Assembly: GCA_048013815.1 (NCBI GenBank)
Contig: CM106585.1
Coordinates: 20,150,001-20,214,000 of the forward strand
From: Setoptus koraiensis
Lineage: Eukaryota > Arthropoda
Length of the DNA: 64,000 nucleotides
Direction: 5' to 3'
In this document: piece by piece, positions 30,372-43,692 of the stretch
Position numbering within the stretch: the stretch's first letter is position 1
How the letters are laid out: every line of letters starts with the position of its first letter
Program-made: the position numbers and the translations under genes
Notes under the pieces: generated by a model
Databases searched by the model: none
The model's input: only the letters and a program-made list of their open reading frames with translations
What the model was told of the DNA's origin: nothing

Positions 30372-33300
30372 ATGATTAGATTAAGCCTGTTAAATATAGT
30401 CATCAAACCAAAAAAGTTTCACCTACTACTGATATTATCCGTTTGGTGTTTTATTGTTATCCTACTAGCCATCAATAGCAACAGAAAGACAGAGCTACTG
30501 CAGCGGTCAGCGATCGATCTTCCAATATCAAGTCAGACCAATGGCGACATCGATGACGACAAACGATTGTCCGCCTCGAACTCTGCTCAGGTGGTCAAAA
30601 AAACACATGATAATAATAATCAGAACCCGTCGGAGGAGGCCTTAGACAAACAACCGAAGAGTGTTGTGAACAACGAGAAGAAAAATGTAGCCCAAGCCAT
30701 CTTTCCAATGTTTGCACCCGTCAATCCAAACCGTCCGTCCCTCAATTCTAATTTTTATCCATCGCAGTCATCATCCTCGTTTGACCCTCTCAATGTGATG
30801 AGGGGCCGAAGATCTAGTAGCGCATCTTCCTCTGCTAATTTTCACAATATGATTGATCGTCTCAACATGAGAGTATTGATATTAATCATAGTAAACGAAG
30901 AAAAGAGCAACTCGATAGAGCAAAGAAACAGCAACAACAATAATCTACATATTAGTCGTAACGTAAAACTAATTATTGACACTTTAGAATCAGATCATAT
31001 AGATTTCACCATAGATAGCACCCGTAATGGTATGCCAAATTCCTTATTGGCCAGTCATTCATCTATTGATGGACATGACAAGGCCGGCCTTCAATATCCT
31101 GTGATAATCATTGACGATCTCCTGAAATACGCCACACTTAATAGATGGCTCAAGGATCAATTAGATCGACACTGCCGAACGCATAACATAGGCATTATTG
31201 CTTTCTTTGATTTCAAAAATCCACCAAATAGTCGTTGGCAACACAGTGACAAGTCTTCCACATTAATTGAGGGATTTCCACTTTACTACAGGCGAGTATC
31301 TGAGTTACAATTGCATGACTATCGTCTCAACAGCAGATCAGCTATACCTAGAATACTAAAAACAAACCCCGACTTGGTGATGCAAGGTTGTGTCTCGCCA
31401 AATATAGACCACTCGCCGTGGTTTGCAATGTTCAGTGATCATCCAACTTATGAATCTGTTAGTTATGCTCGACTGGTGGCCAAAACAACTAGAGATAGAC
31501 AATCAGCAACTAGTAATTTTACAAGCAAACGAAAGAGAACAGATTCATTATCTAGAGCAAAAAGTAATAAGTATAGTCATGGTGATACAATCAAAAGACG
31601 CCAATCTAAAAGAGCCGCTACCACCCACAAGACCAGATACATCAATTTAGATTACTCTAGAGAATCCAATGAGATAGAAATATCCAACAATAGTTCAGCT
31701 ACTTTATCAAATACCAACGATATATATAGTGGAAATGTGATGGTTGATTTAGCGACCTTGGTCATGGCTGATCATGGGCTGTACGATGGTATTAGGCGTG
31801 TGATATTTGGTGGTGGCATTAATTTCTGGTATCACAGAGCTCTACTACTAGATGCTGTAGGTCATCTGTCAAATGGAAAAATCATATCTAGTCTAGATAG
31901 ATATATACAAATCGACATAGATGATATATTTGTTGGCGAGGTGGGCACCCGAATGAAATTGGATGATGTTGAGGAGCTGATTGAGGCACAGCGTCAGTTT
32001 GGCCTAGTGATCGATGGTGGCTTCAAGTTCAATTTGGGCTACTCGGGAAAATATTTTCTTCGTGGCGATGAGCTAGAGGACGAGGGCGACAGGCTACTAA
32101 TCAAATCAGCTAATGAATTCAATTGGTTTTGTCATTCGTGGAGCCACAGCAAGGCTCATCTGAGCGACGATTCTAGTCGCATCGAGCGAGAATTGATGCT
32201 AAATCAACAATTTGGCAAGAGATACAATTTGCCCATAATACAAATCAACAACAGCAACGAGGAAGAATCGCTTCATGCGTCGTCTGGCTTCCGCTATCAC
32301 CACCAGCCTTCAAACAGATTGGGGACACCAACGAGACTAGAGCAAGCATTAGCACAAAATTATGATTCGACTCACGAATCTGATGAGTATATCGAGACTG
32401 GTAATGGCAAAAAAGTGAATGAATTAGGTAGCGATGCCGAAACTTCTAGCTCACAGTTCACCTCTAGTTCAGTGAAGTCAATCATATTGAGTGATTTGGC
32501 TCATTATGGTGGCGATTATTCACCATCAATCGATGTTGACACTGCCAGCCAACAACATTCAAACAAATCGATGCCCAAAATTACTGGCACTAGCAATAAT
32601 AGTAATGATAGGAAGATAAACACCATGGTTGACCTGTCACAGCAGCAGAGACAACATGAAAAGAAACAGCAAAAAGAAGCGATCCGTCCGAGCGGAACTT
32701 ATTCGGTTGCTCCACATCATTCTGGAGGTGAGTAAATCTACTGTCGCAGACATAATCAAATTCTATCTACCGCTTTATGTTTGCGATGCATCCGCAACAT
32801 AGTTTGAATTGTGGGCGTCTAGGGTGTCGGAACTAACGGTTTTATTTAGGTTTATAGGCGTGTAATAGCAGTATTTATTTTATCGATCACGCTTGGCGTA
32901 GATTATCGCACAATTTTAATCATTCATAACTGTTTTCCATGTAGCTGTTTCGTTGGAACTGCCACAAATAATACAACACACATATTGGTACAGATAATAG
33001 AATTGGACTTTGAATCTCTTGACGTTGCCAAGTCATCAACCAGAATGCTGCTGACTGGTTGTTGTTGATCGTTTGTTTGTTTGTTGTTGTCTAGAGACCA
33101 TCAACAATAGTGTGTCCTATTCCTATGACTAGTGCTGGCCAAGATGATTTAAAAGAAATAAAGTAGACGATCCAGTGTATTATTGTCACCCTGTTGCCTG
33201 ATCTAGTTATATCCATTAGTGACACACGGACACATTTACAAAATGATTGATGAGAATGTGCGTTGTTTCACGTAGTCGCATCGCGTTCACAGTTAGTTAT

Positions 33301-36300
33301 CAACAACCGACATCACAATGGGTACGATAATGATTTCGGCCTACAGACACATTTATTACGATAAATGTTGCCCGATAAATATATCCCAAGTTGTCCATCG
33401 AATCATGATCGATGACTTAATGATTGAGGCCCTAACAATATTTGAGGCTGCCTAATGTGCAATCTGCGAGCTACCAGTCAGAGAGTGAGAGAGTGGCCCA
33501 GTGAAACAAACCTATTCCTTTGGCCCCGGATAATGCGTTGGCAGTGGGCCGATCATGCAGTCAACAAACTGTACGTCAAATGGCAAGTTATTATTTTCGA
33601 CTCGAACCGACAATGGAACAATCGTGCAAAACTGTATCTCGAATGTAGAGCCTCGAATAATAGGTGAGTGACCGGAGCAAACAGCAAGACCGACGAGTGC
33701 GTATCATGTGACCCATCATTGCTAGCTACGCGCCCAACGGAAGATTGACTTCGGTGACTTGATGCAAGAATAATCGCTGACTTTTTTTCGCTGATTTCCT
33801 ACGCCAATTCCGAGTCTTTTATCATGATAATACTTGCTCTTGCACTACACTAGAGAGTACAAGATGCAAAGGCGAGATGAGTGACGACAATTCAACTATT
33901 GTTGTCATTTTGTATTATGTATTTATTCATGTGCAAATGTTGAGGCTTAGCAAGATTATTCATGTATGAATATTAGGCCCTAGTGACAATTTTTAGTTCT
34001 TTGCGTCGCCTAAATTAGCACCGACCACTCATGCTAGACTTCTTTTCACCGCCACTCACACTAATTTTGTTATTTTAGACTCGGGTTTTATACTTGGCTT
34101 TAGTCGCTTGCTAATCTTGTTTATTTGGTTTGATCTAAATTTTAGATAGCAACACTTGGCGGCAAAAGAAGTAGCGCGCGAAATGACTAACTCTACAACT
34201 AATCATCATCAACTATATAATATCATACACATTTATACATATAGACGCATCGTGTTTAAATCACGTGCGAACTGCTCCGTTCACCCACTTTGTTATTATA
34301 TTAGCCACCAGGCAAATTGCACAACGGGCTGGCCGCATGTACACCAAATGCAAAAGTTCATTAATGTGGATATAGCACCAGAGAGCGAGGGGGCAAAAAG
34401 TCAACTAAACTGTATCATTGGCACCCACCGTCACAGTTATTATCACCCAGCGACATATAGAGAGTGAAAGAGAGAGAGCGGCGCCATCAGCGCCTGGTTA
34501 CCGACAGCAACAAAAGTGGGTCATTTGTTTAAACTATCGGAACTAACTAACGCTGCCATGATAATGGCTCTGCTGGCGGGTCGGCAGACACTAAAGTTAA
34601 GAGTGAAATAGCTCATTTGAATGTAATTACCATCACGTTTCAGCTATATAGACCTCAAGCAAGCTCACTAACGAATATAGTGACCTGTCTATCTTGTCCT
34701 TGGACCTATAATTAGAGGGATCAGTGGATGGGTGAAAATATTCTCTATCTCTATTCAGACACACATTGGTATATATATATATATATATATATACCAAATA
34801 GGCATATGTATAGATATAGGTATAGGCTAATGGCCGCCCGATGCAACTAGAGCGAGACACTGCAAGCTGGAATTGTCCAACTGACAGTTCGCGTCTTGTC
34901 ATTCGGTTTGAAAGTAGCTTGCCAGCAGTTTATAAGTTTATAACGAGCGGCGATCGAATCGCCTCTAGCTAGCCAGTTATTTTATTTTATCAATCTAAAG
35001 TGGCCAGCCAGCCAGTGAGCTAGCGTCTGACAGATGATTGGAGTGTTTGTTTTCCCAGCGTTGTAAGAGGCCCCTCGCTCCCATCGCAAGCCTGCTAAAT
35101 TCAGATACATAGTGCAGAGTGCCACAGAGAGTTATACAATAACTTTAATGTAACTGGCTGGCGGCGGCGGGTGTGTTCACCATCGTGCAATATTACTATC
35201 ACTGGCACTACTTGTAGTCTGTTTGTTTGTTTGTTAATTTATTTGCACTTTCACTTCCTATTAGATGGAGGGCCATTCAGCGGCCGGATCTGATCGGCGA
35301 CTCGATTCTGTTCGAATAGCTCGACTGGCTGGCTGGTCGACTTTGCTGACTAACCACTTGCAACTTTGTGTACAACTTTGCCGATTTTACTTCCCTTAGC
35401 ATAACGGGCCAAATAGATGAACGAGTTGAATGTGGCGCCGCATAGCATTTATTCCAATTCAACCCAGTAGAAAGGAAGAGGAAATTGACTTTGACTGAAC
35501 GGACCCCAAACTTGGCCAAAGTACCGACTGGTTTTGGGCTCAAACATTGTTTGCTTTCAGGCTTTCAGGCTTTCAGGCTCTCTGGCTCCCTGGGCCCCCG
35601 GGCCTCCGGCTGGTGCTCTGGTGGCGGGCTGACCGTAGCTTAGTGACGGGCGACCCTCGGGACGCTGACAGGCTCAAAGAAACCGCTGAGTTGGCCGGTG
35701 CTGCAGAGCCAGCTATTTGGCGTCAGTTGATTCAATCAAATAACTTGGTGGCGTGACAGAGACGAATATGAGACGAAACAGCGCCAACGTGTTTATCATA
35801 TGCCATTACATAATAGCACACACACACACATTAGTCGACTGAATTGGCCCACCATAAATCGTTTGTTTGTTTAGCCGGTCAATCCAGTGTGTTGGTGGCT
35901 GTCTAATCTTTGCAATTGTCCTAGAGGGGGCCCAGAGAATAATAGATTGAATCCATCTAAATTCTTCAATGCCAATTACTGGACGCCTCTGTTTGTCGGC
36001 TCAACCTAATTGACAGCCAACAGCGACGCTGGCGGACACAGCCAGTACCTATTATTATTATCCATTGCTCACTGTGTTTGAGTTAATATCCGACCAACCA
36101 ACAACATCGACAACATCATTGCATGTCGGCTGTTACAATAATACAACACGCGCTGTGACAACTACTGCGCGATAGAGATATCGACACAAGAGTCGCAAGA
36201 GATTAGTATGCAAATGGCCCACGTTTATGCATACGTTCTTGGGCATGAGCAAGCGGCCATCCGACTGGCAACGGGCCGGCCAAATGCAATATCGCAATGT

Positions 36301-39300
36301 CGCATAGCAGATTTGCGGGTGGCTAGATCGACACGGTGCGGTGGTTGCGACAAACAAACAAGTGAACTGAATCGCACGGACACTGAACAACAGCGACAAC
36401 AACTCCGTGGCGACGAGTAACAAGCTCTCTCACCTCCTCAATCTTTGGGCCTGGCGCGAATCGCATTGACAACAGCACACAAAGTCTTAATGTTGCCCCC
36501 CCCCCACGCTACACTGACTGATTTGCTCTGACACCAACTTTAAATGGCTCGCCAAACTGTCGCTATGTCCCCGAGACCATCGAGATTGTCAAGTGTGATA
36601 AGCGAGCGAGAGAGCGAACCATTTGCGAGTTGCGAGCAGCGCATAGGGTCGCTCGCTAACGGCGCGCTTACATGGGCGCCGGCTGATCGGTTGTCGTCGG
36701 CATTCGTAGGTGATGGTATTGATAAAATACTGGCCTGTTTCGTTCGTAAATAATATTGTCAGCGAGGCTCTTATTTTTGCACTATTGTCGTCTTGTTCTG
36801 GCCGCCACGAAACGACACTTTGCACCGCGCAGTTATATCTATATTATTGATCTTGGTGCTTACGGTCAAATGATTTTATATTTGCACTGCTCTTGAGCTG
36901 GCAATTTTGCGCAAACATTCGCCTCTGTTTCGCGAGCGACTCGAAGCTACTTGAGGCCGGTCGGACCGAAACGGAGCGGGACAATTCAGTGTTCACATAG
37001 ACTCTTTTGCGGGGCGACTGCCTGCGCGAAATGCCAAGATAAGACTGCTGATTATTAATAGGCGCCAATGTTTTTGCTCTATTTATCACCTTGCGATGGA
37101 GAGCGGGGGCACCCACTTGAGACGTTCGGCAAGAACGCATTGTAAATCAAGCAAGCCATTAGCGCGCCGCTCACTTTAAATTGAAACAACTTTCCCAACA
37201 AGCCGCTGACAGCCGCTGCAAGCCATTGCATTAGCCAGACTGCATTTAGCCGGTTTTGGCTGGTTTTAGCTGGCTTTGGCTGGGGCCGCGTCGAGCTGAT
37301 GATTGCACCGGCAGCTGACTTGGGCCAGTCCAATATTGGATTGTTTTTGTTCGTTTCCAGTCATTTTGTCCCAATGTCCGACGGTAATTGGGAGCCATAA
37401 TCCGACGCGTGCTGCCGTGACACACTGTTACTATTGTTTCTTGCTACCTCTGCCGCTAATTCAATTCTTATCCGTTGAAAGCGAGAACGTTCGACGGATA
37501 TAGCAATGAGAGCCATTCTATAGTGAGAGAGTTAGCTGACAACCGCGTTGCAACATTGCCAAAAAACAGACACTGGCCAAGAGCGTAAACAGATAAAATT
37601 GTCAAAAAGAGGGCACCTAGATTGCTGGCGAAAAGCATTCGCTTGCACCTCCATGGTTTTATGGCTAACTGAATTACTTACCCGACAAGCATCTTTTAAC
37701 CTGTCTCTCTCTCTATATATATATATATAACTGTTCTGTATTTGTCCGCTTTTTAGTATTTCCCATTCACGAGCCGCTGTACGAGGCCTGGAGAAAAGTG
37801 CTCAATGTGCAAGTGACCACCACAGAGGAATATCCACATTTGAGGCCGGCCAAATTGAGAAGGGGCTTCATTTACAAGGACATAATGGTGAGTTTCAACA
37901 CATGGGGGGTGCCGGCAACACGGCACATATATCAGCAAACATATAGCGGCAAACATATAGCACCAAACATATAACACCAAACATACAGCGCAACGGGGAA
38001 CGGAAATCAATTTGGGTCGGGCGTCCGCCCGGCAGCGCCGCGGCTCCGCCAGTCGACCCGTTGTCTGTTGGCGGCTCTAATTGTGGCTAGACACGACACT
38101 GTATCTGTCTAGACAAACAAAGAGCCTGTTAGTCGCTATCGACAGAGCCAATCAACAAATGGTGCCTTATGATTGATAGTGTTGCACACAATGGCGGCCG
38201 CAACAACCGCACAAACAGCGCCAACTACAACAACAGATATCGTGGCCGACGGAACGCAGTATCGAGTCACATGTCACAACGGTCACCAATAAATATCTCA
38301 CTCACACAATGTGAGATCGACGCCCAAAAATGACAACGAATTCAACACAAACACACATTATGCACGCTCGTATTGCGCAAGCCGCCAGTGTCCAGTTGTG
38401 TCCGATCGAGCCGGTTGGAGCAGGTTGTTTGCTGTTGTTGCTGTTGTTGCTGTATTTATCAAACGGTCAAAACTAGATCACGCGCTATGAGCAACAACGT
38501 GCCGGTCGAATCGCTACAATCACAGATAAACTAATGTTATCGGCGCCATGATGCCACAACTACCATTGCCGAGCACACCTACAAACAAAAGATAAATCGC
38601 GATTATTCCGTGTGCGACAATTCTACATCGGTCGTTGTTGTTAATGATGAGGTTTCACACAACCACAGATGACGACTGCAGATAAGATGGCCACATTGTT
38701 GTTACGGCGGATCTTTGCTGTTGTTCACCTTTGTCACTCGTTCTCGTCGCAACACGGTCACAATGGCTTGTGGTCAGCAACAGATAATGCGGGCCCCAGT
38801 CGCAGCGAATGGCCCAAACAAACAGCATCATTGGCACTAATGTTGTTATCATCGTTGTTTTTGTCGCTATCCACTATCACTAACATGACAACAAAACAAA
38901 CACACAATCTAGGTGCTGCCCAGACAAACTTGCGGACTTTACACCCACACCATATTCATGGATAAATATCCTGGCGGCAAACAAAAGTTGGACGCCAGCA
39001 TTCAAGGGGGCGAACTATTTCAGACAATTCTGCACAATCCAGTGAGTATTCTGCCTTTTATTTTCTTATTTCTACTTTTGTTTCTGGCGACGCAAAATAA
39101 ACGCGCGTGACAGACCAAGCAAAACTAAAAATGCTCAAAACCTAACTTTGTTTCGTTCCGCCGTATCTCTCGCCCCAATCAATTATAGGTGAGCGTATTC
39201 ATGACGCATCTCTCAAATTATGGCAACGATCGTTTGGCTTTGTACACCTTTTCGTCGCTGATAAATTTCATAATGAAATGGACAAATATCAATCTGAGAT

Positions 39301-40839
39301 CCAGCTCAAATCCCATGGACTTGGCCAAATATTACTTTGCGTCGCGCCCCGACGAGGTGGACCCCATCTGGTCGGTGCGTATCAAGCCTATTAAGGCGCT
39401 ATCTATCTTTATAAGATAGATAAGTATCTTTTGACAACATAACTCACATATTCGCCCCTCTGATCTGATTGTTCGAATCACGCAGAATCCATGCCACGAC
39501 AAGAGGCACGTCAGTATATGGAACAGGGGAGAGAAATGGTGCAAACGGGACAGATTGCCCCGATTTTTGATTGTGGGACCCCAGAAGACAGGAACAACGG
39601 CCTTGCATACATTCCTACAATTAGTGCCCAATCTGAAGACCAGCCGAGTCGACAAGACCACCACATTTGAGGAGCCGCAATTCTTCAATTCGAGAAACTA
39701 TCTTCGCGGACTCGATTGGTACATAGATCTATTCACTGCCGCCGCCCATGACAGTAATAATGATGTTAATAATAGTAACAATACCAATGACAATAACAAT
39801 GAGACCAGTAGAGCGACATGGCCAGGTAATCATGATAATAATAATAATAACAATAATTCTGACACGCCAGAGAGCGATAATAGTTTTTCCACTGCTGGCA
39901 GCCATGATGATAGTTATTATTTTGAGAAGAGCGCAACCTATTTTGATGATGCCTCTGTGCCCAGGAGAGCCTTTGCCTTGCTGCCCAAGGGAAAAATTGT
40001 CATAATGTTAATTAGTCCAATAGACAGGGCCTATTCATGGTATCAGCACATGCGGGCCCACGGTGATAAAATAGCCGCAATGTTCACATTTTACCAGATA
40101 ATAACGGCAACGGACAGTAGGGCCCCCAAGAGATTGTTGCAACTTCGCAGTAGATGTCTCACGCCCGGCCATTATGCCCAACATCTGCAACGCTGGCTGG
40201 CCTATTATCCGGCCGAACAGGTAATTTATGCCACACTAAACTAACTAATGTGAGCATCACATTTGACTGGCTTAATTGTTTCTTTATCTGACGAGATTTG
40301 TGCTTTATGTTCTGACTTTTCGTTACAATGTGTCCAACTAGGTGATTGTGATCGACGGACACTGGTTCAGACAAAACCCCAGCTCGGTTATTAATAGACT
40401 CTTGGCCATAGTCAATATACCACCAGTGATAGATTTCAACAAACTGTTAGTTTTTGACAAGAAAAAAGGATTCTTTTGTCAGGCAATTCAGGATCAGGAC
40501 AACAACACGAACGTATCCCGCTCTGATTTGGATAGAAAGCACCGGCGCCACCACGACCACCGGAAGGAAAGTGGACAAGATAAGTCCGTGAATGAAAGGA
40601 ACGACGCAGCTGATGAGACTCCTCAACACGCCAGCCACAAACGAGCCAATCACCCTATTACTCTGACTAAATGTCTGGGCAAGAGCAAAGGGCGCAAATA
40701 TCCACCGATGGATGCGGAATCCAGATTTTATCTCAGGCGTTACTATATGGCACACAATAGGCAATTGGCCAACTTGTTGTCTAACGAATTGAAGCAACCG
40801 CTGCCCAATTGGCTCGAGGACGAGATATCGTTTGGTTGA
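30372..40839 (+). CDS. NDST: Bifunctional heparan sulfate N-deacetylase/N-sulfotransferase (six exons)
   Basis: Exons: 30372-32727, 37757-37887, 38913-39041, 39189-39374, 39486-40220, 40342-40839. All junctions are GT..AG and phase-consistent, giving about 1,344 residues. NDST is a Golgi type II enzyme that deacetylates and N-sulfates GlcNAc in heparan sulfate. A signal anchor lies at residues 17-34 ([18 protein letters not shown]). Deacetylase blocks include [35 protein letters not shown] and SVAPHHSG; exons 2-4 carry [33 protein letters not shown] and [13 protein letters not shown]. The sulfotransferase 5'-PAPS loop is [11 protein letters not shown] in exon 5, and [11 protein letters not shown] is near the C-terminus. 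It is ~460 residues longer than human NDST1 because Ser/Asn-rich inserts interrupt exon 1 (twice), exon 5 (Asn repeats) and exon 6 (Lys/His/Asp-rich). A polyadenylation signal AATAAA follows near 40925. Confidence 0.96.
32728..37756 (+). other. NDST intron 1 (5 kb)
   Basis: Donor GTGAGT, acceptor TTTTAG. It is far larger than the other introns in this window. From about 35 kb the text becomes richer in G+C and in GGC/GCC words, anticipating the right half of the window. It holds an AT-repeat palindrome at 34766-34797, an (AGGCTTTC)n run near 35556-35580, a poly-C run near 36496 and a short TA tract near 37712. I see no nested gene. Confidence 0.8.
34766..34797. repeat. Perfect 32-bp palindrome built on (AT)11
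   Basis: TTGGT, eleven AT units and ACCAA form a perfect self-complementary sequence inside NDST intron 1, able to extrude as a hairpin. Confidence 0.85.
37888..38912 (+). other. NDST intron 2
   Basis: 1,025 bp between GTGAGT and AATCTAG. Contains CAACAA/GTTGTTG-rich text and an AACATATA-type repeat near 37937-37985. No gene seen. Confidence 0.75.
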
Positions 40840-41820
40840 TAAAATTATTATTATTACTCATGTCTTATTTTGCACAGTTTTCGACACAACAATCTGGTAT
40901 TTGTGAAACTTTGATACTGCCAAGAATAAACAACTCGATGAATGATATTATCCATCGCCAACCATAACAGATAAACAGGAATCGCCATTTTATTCGCCTT
41001 TTGTTGCCCTTTGAGGCACCATTTAGGGCCGCCAGATGTCGCCGCTCTCGGAGCTGCTCCCAGAGGGTCCCCAGCGCCGTTTTATAGGCCAGTGTGTCTG
41101 GGTGTCTTGCCACAACAATAGCTAGTGCGTTTGAAAGGAAAGTTTTGCAGAGAATGGGTCCTGACAGGGACGACATATGATAGTGAAATGGCGGAAAATG
41201 GTATCATTTTGTAGTTGTTGGCGCTGGAGTGTTTATATTGTCGGTTGTTGGGTTGGGTCGCGCAAGAAGTTGGCGGCCCGACAATCGCCGGCAAGCCGCT
41301 AATATCTCTACACCAATAATATCTTTGTTGCATGTGCGAATGTGTGTGCGTAATGGGTCAAATCATTGGTGATAAGTAGTATCTCTGCTCAAGGTGACTC
41401 AACTATTAAATTGTTGGCCGATGGCTTGTTTTATCATTTCAATTTATCTGGCGGGGCCAGCGAAGGAGCTGGCAGCCGAGCGCTGGCGTGGGCCCGGCGC
41501 CAGTGAGATGAATTAAAAAGATTAAAGTCAAACTGCATTGCAACAAAGTGTCACAGTTTATTCCTGTCTGTCTGTCTGTTACCAGCGCTTGCCTGGTGCC
41601 CTTCCGATATGTTGCACGGTGTTGTGCCAGTTTATATCCAGACATTTAGATAGACACACTGTGAGAATTTACCATTAAACGCGTGCTTGCACGAGCAGTT
41701 CATTCCTTTGAATAGACTCATAGTCTCGGCTCTCTCTTGTGTCCGATCGCATTGAATTTGAAATAGTTTTCACAGCTCAATCCGTTGCTGCATCAGGCCT
41801 CTTTTCGCACGTTACAAATA

Positions 41821-41874
41821 GCCGATACATGAGCCGATATATGAGCCGATATATCGGCCGATATGTCGGCCGAT
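41821..41874. repeat. 12-bp tandem array, GCCGATAYATGA type
   Basis: About 4.5 units of 12 bp (GCCGATACATGA, GCCGATATATGA, GCCGATATATCG, GCCGATATGTCG). The last two units are partly self-complementary. Confidence 0.85.
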
Positions 41875-42554
41875 TTTCTAGCCGAGCCGGGGCCTGATCC
41901 GATGGGGCTCGCTGCGGCGACTTTGCACCGAGAGGCACGCGCTTCTCGCGCTGCGCAAGACTCTCTGGGCCTCACAGTCTGAGGCCTTCGCAGGTCCGAC
42001 CGATCGTCAATCATTTTAGCCTGGCAGCCATTTAGCTGGACACATACGGCACAACAGCTCTGGCTGGGCTAGGCCGGGCCGGCTGCGAGCAATGGGAGCC
42101 GCTTGGCTCCCTTGAGTGGACTTTTGATTTGTGTTGTTGCCGGGTTGTTGTTTGGTGTTTGCTGCTGTGGTTGCCGCCGGGCCCCTCCTCGGGCCCCATT
42201 AAGAATCCCCGCAAGAGGGGGAGAGAGATATATGTGTGTGTGTTGTTGGTGGTATTTCAAATTTCAAACAAGAACGAACAAATGAAAACAATCGCGCTCA
42301 GTTTGCTTTGAGCTAAATGAAAAGGACTTTTCTTTGCGTCTCTCTTTCTGGTCGTTGGCCGGCCGGTCCAACACAAACAGCCGAAACCCCTAGACCACTG
42401 AAACCAATATCAGGCTCGATATCGGCAGCAACAACAGCGCGCCAACAACAGAGGCACTTTTATCCCAAATCCTAATGATCATTATATATTCGCTCCTTCT
42501 TTCGGCCGCCAGGGCTATATTTCACCCTGTCCACTCTGTTTATTATGTCCACTG

Positions 42555-42612
42555 GCGTGTCGTTGTCGTCGTTGTTGTCGTTGTTGTTGTCGTTGTTGTT
42601 GTCGTTGTTGCT
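42555..42612. repeat. (GTT)n/(GTC)n array
   Basis: Mixed GTC and GTT triplets, about 19 repeats. Confidence 0.8.
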
Positions 42613-43034
42613 GTTTGTAGTTGGCTGGAGAGCGGGCCCCAAACACGCACAAAGTGCGCGAGCCACTCGAATGTATGATTTTTATCTCTGCCCGATTGGT
42701 TCAAGTTTTATCTGTCGTTGTCGGCTTGTTTGGTTCGCTTGTGTGTATCGGCCTTGGTTGTCGCGCTCGTCGAATCATCGGGGGCCACCCGATATTGCAT
42801 AATAGGCAAGCCGGCGAGAGGGGCTCGTCGCTGGGCTGGCCATGGCGGCCATTGGCAGCCATGGCGGTCAGTTTGGCCAGACAGACCAAACTGAAACTGA
42901 AACTGAAATTGAAACAGGCAAAGACACAGTGTACACAGTGTCTGTTTGCCAAGACACAACCCAATCGGTCACTAATGGCTTACAGTAGGTCAATTTCAGT
43001 TGCACATGCCGATACATATCCCGTGGCATATATA

Positions 43035-43074
43035 ATACCATATAAATACCATATATATGGTATTTATATGGTAT
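43035..43074. repeat. 40-bp perfect palindrome
   Basis: The left half, ATACCATATAAATACCATAT, is followed without spacer by its exact reverse complement. Each half itself holds two copies of ATACCATAT-like text. Confidence 0.93.
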
Positions 43075-43648
43075 GGTTGCTGTAGCGGTGGCGCCCCCTG
43101 ACTAATTGAGCGCAACCATTATTATGTAACGGTCGGCCTAACCTAAATTGCAACATAATATAATAATATTAGTATTATATAATACACACAACAATGATAA
43201 TAACAACACAACAACTAGCAATGTTTAATGAGCTGTGGTGTGTGTGTGCCACTGCTGCGAGGCCAGGGGCCTCTCTGGCCACTGGCGCCAAGACGATCGG
43301 CCGGCCGAATCGGCGGGCTATTTACTTTTTATCGGGCTTGCTCCGATCAGCTGTGTGGCTGTACAGCCAAAATTTGCATCGTTGTTTGCTCGTTGTTGTT
43401 GTTTGCATAAATGTAATTGATGTGTGTTTATGTTGTACTTTATTGCGCCCCAGAGTTTATTGGGCCCCAACCAAACACTGTACTACAGTGACTGTAGTGA
43501 TATGAGAAGTAATGGCTCGCCGAAACGAGATGAGCCGGGCCGGGCCGGGCCCCAAAAACACTCTCAGGGTCAATATTTGCCCTGGGTGCTGCTGGCCTCA
43601 TGCGCGCTCATTACTGTTATTAAACTGGGCGCCGTTTATTGGTACGTG

Positions 43649-43692
<44 letters not shown>
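43649..43692. repeat. (CA)n microsatellite
   Basis: 22 CA units, uninterrupted. Confidence 0.93.

Larger units (their letters stand above)
40840..43600. other. Start of the gene-poor GC-rich half
   Basis: Downstream of NDST. Long frames appear on both strands because stops are rare, but none shows family motifs or spliceable continuity. Contains the CCGA-type array at 41821, (GTT/GTC)n near 42550-42612, a 40-bp perfect palindrome at 43035 and several GGGCCCC words. Confidence 0.5.
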
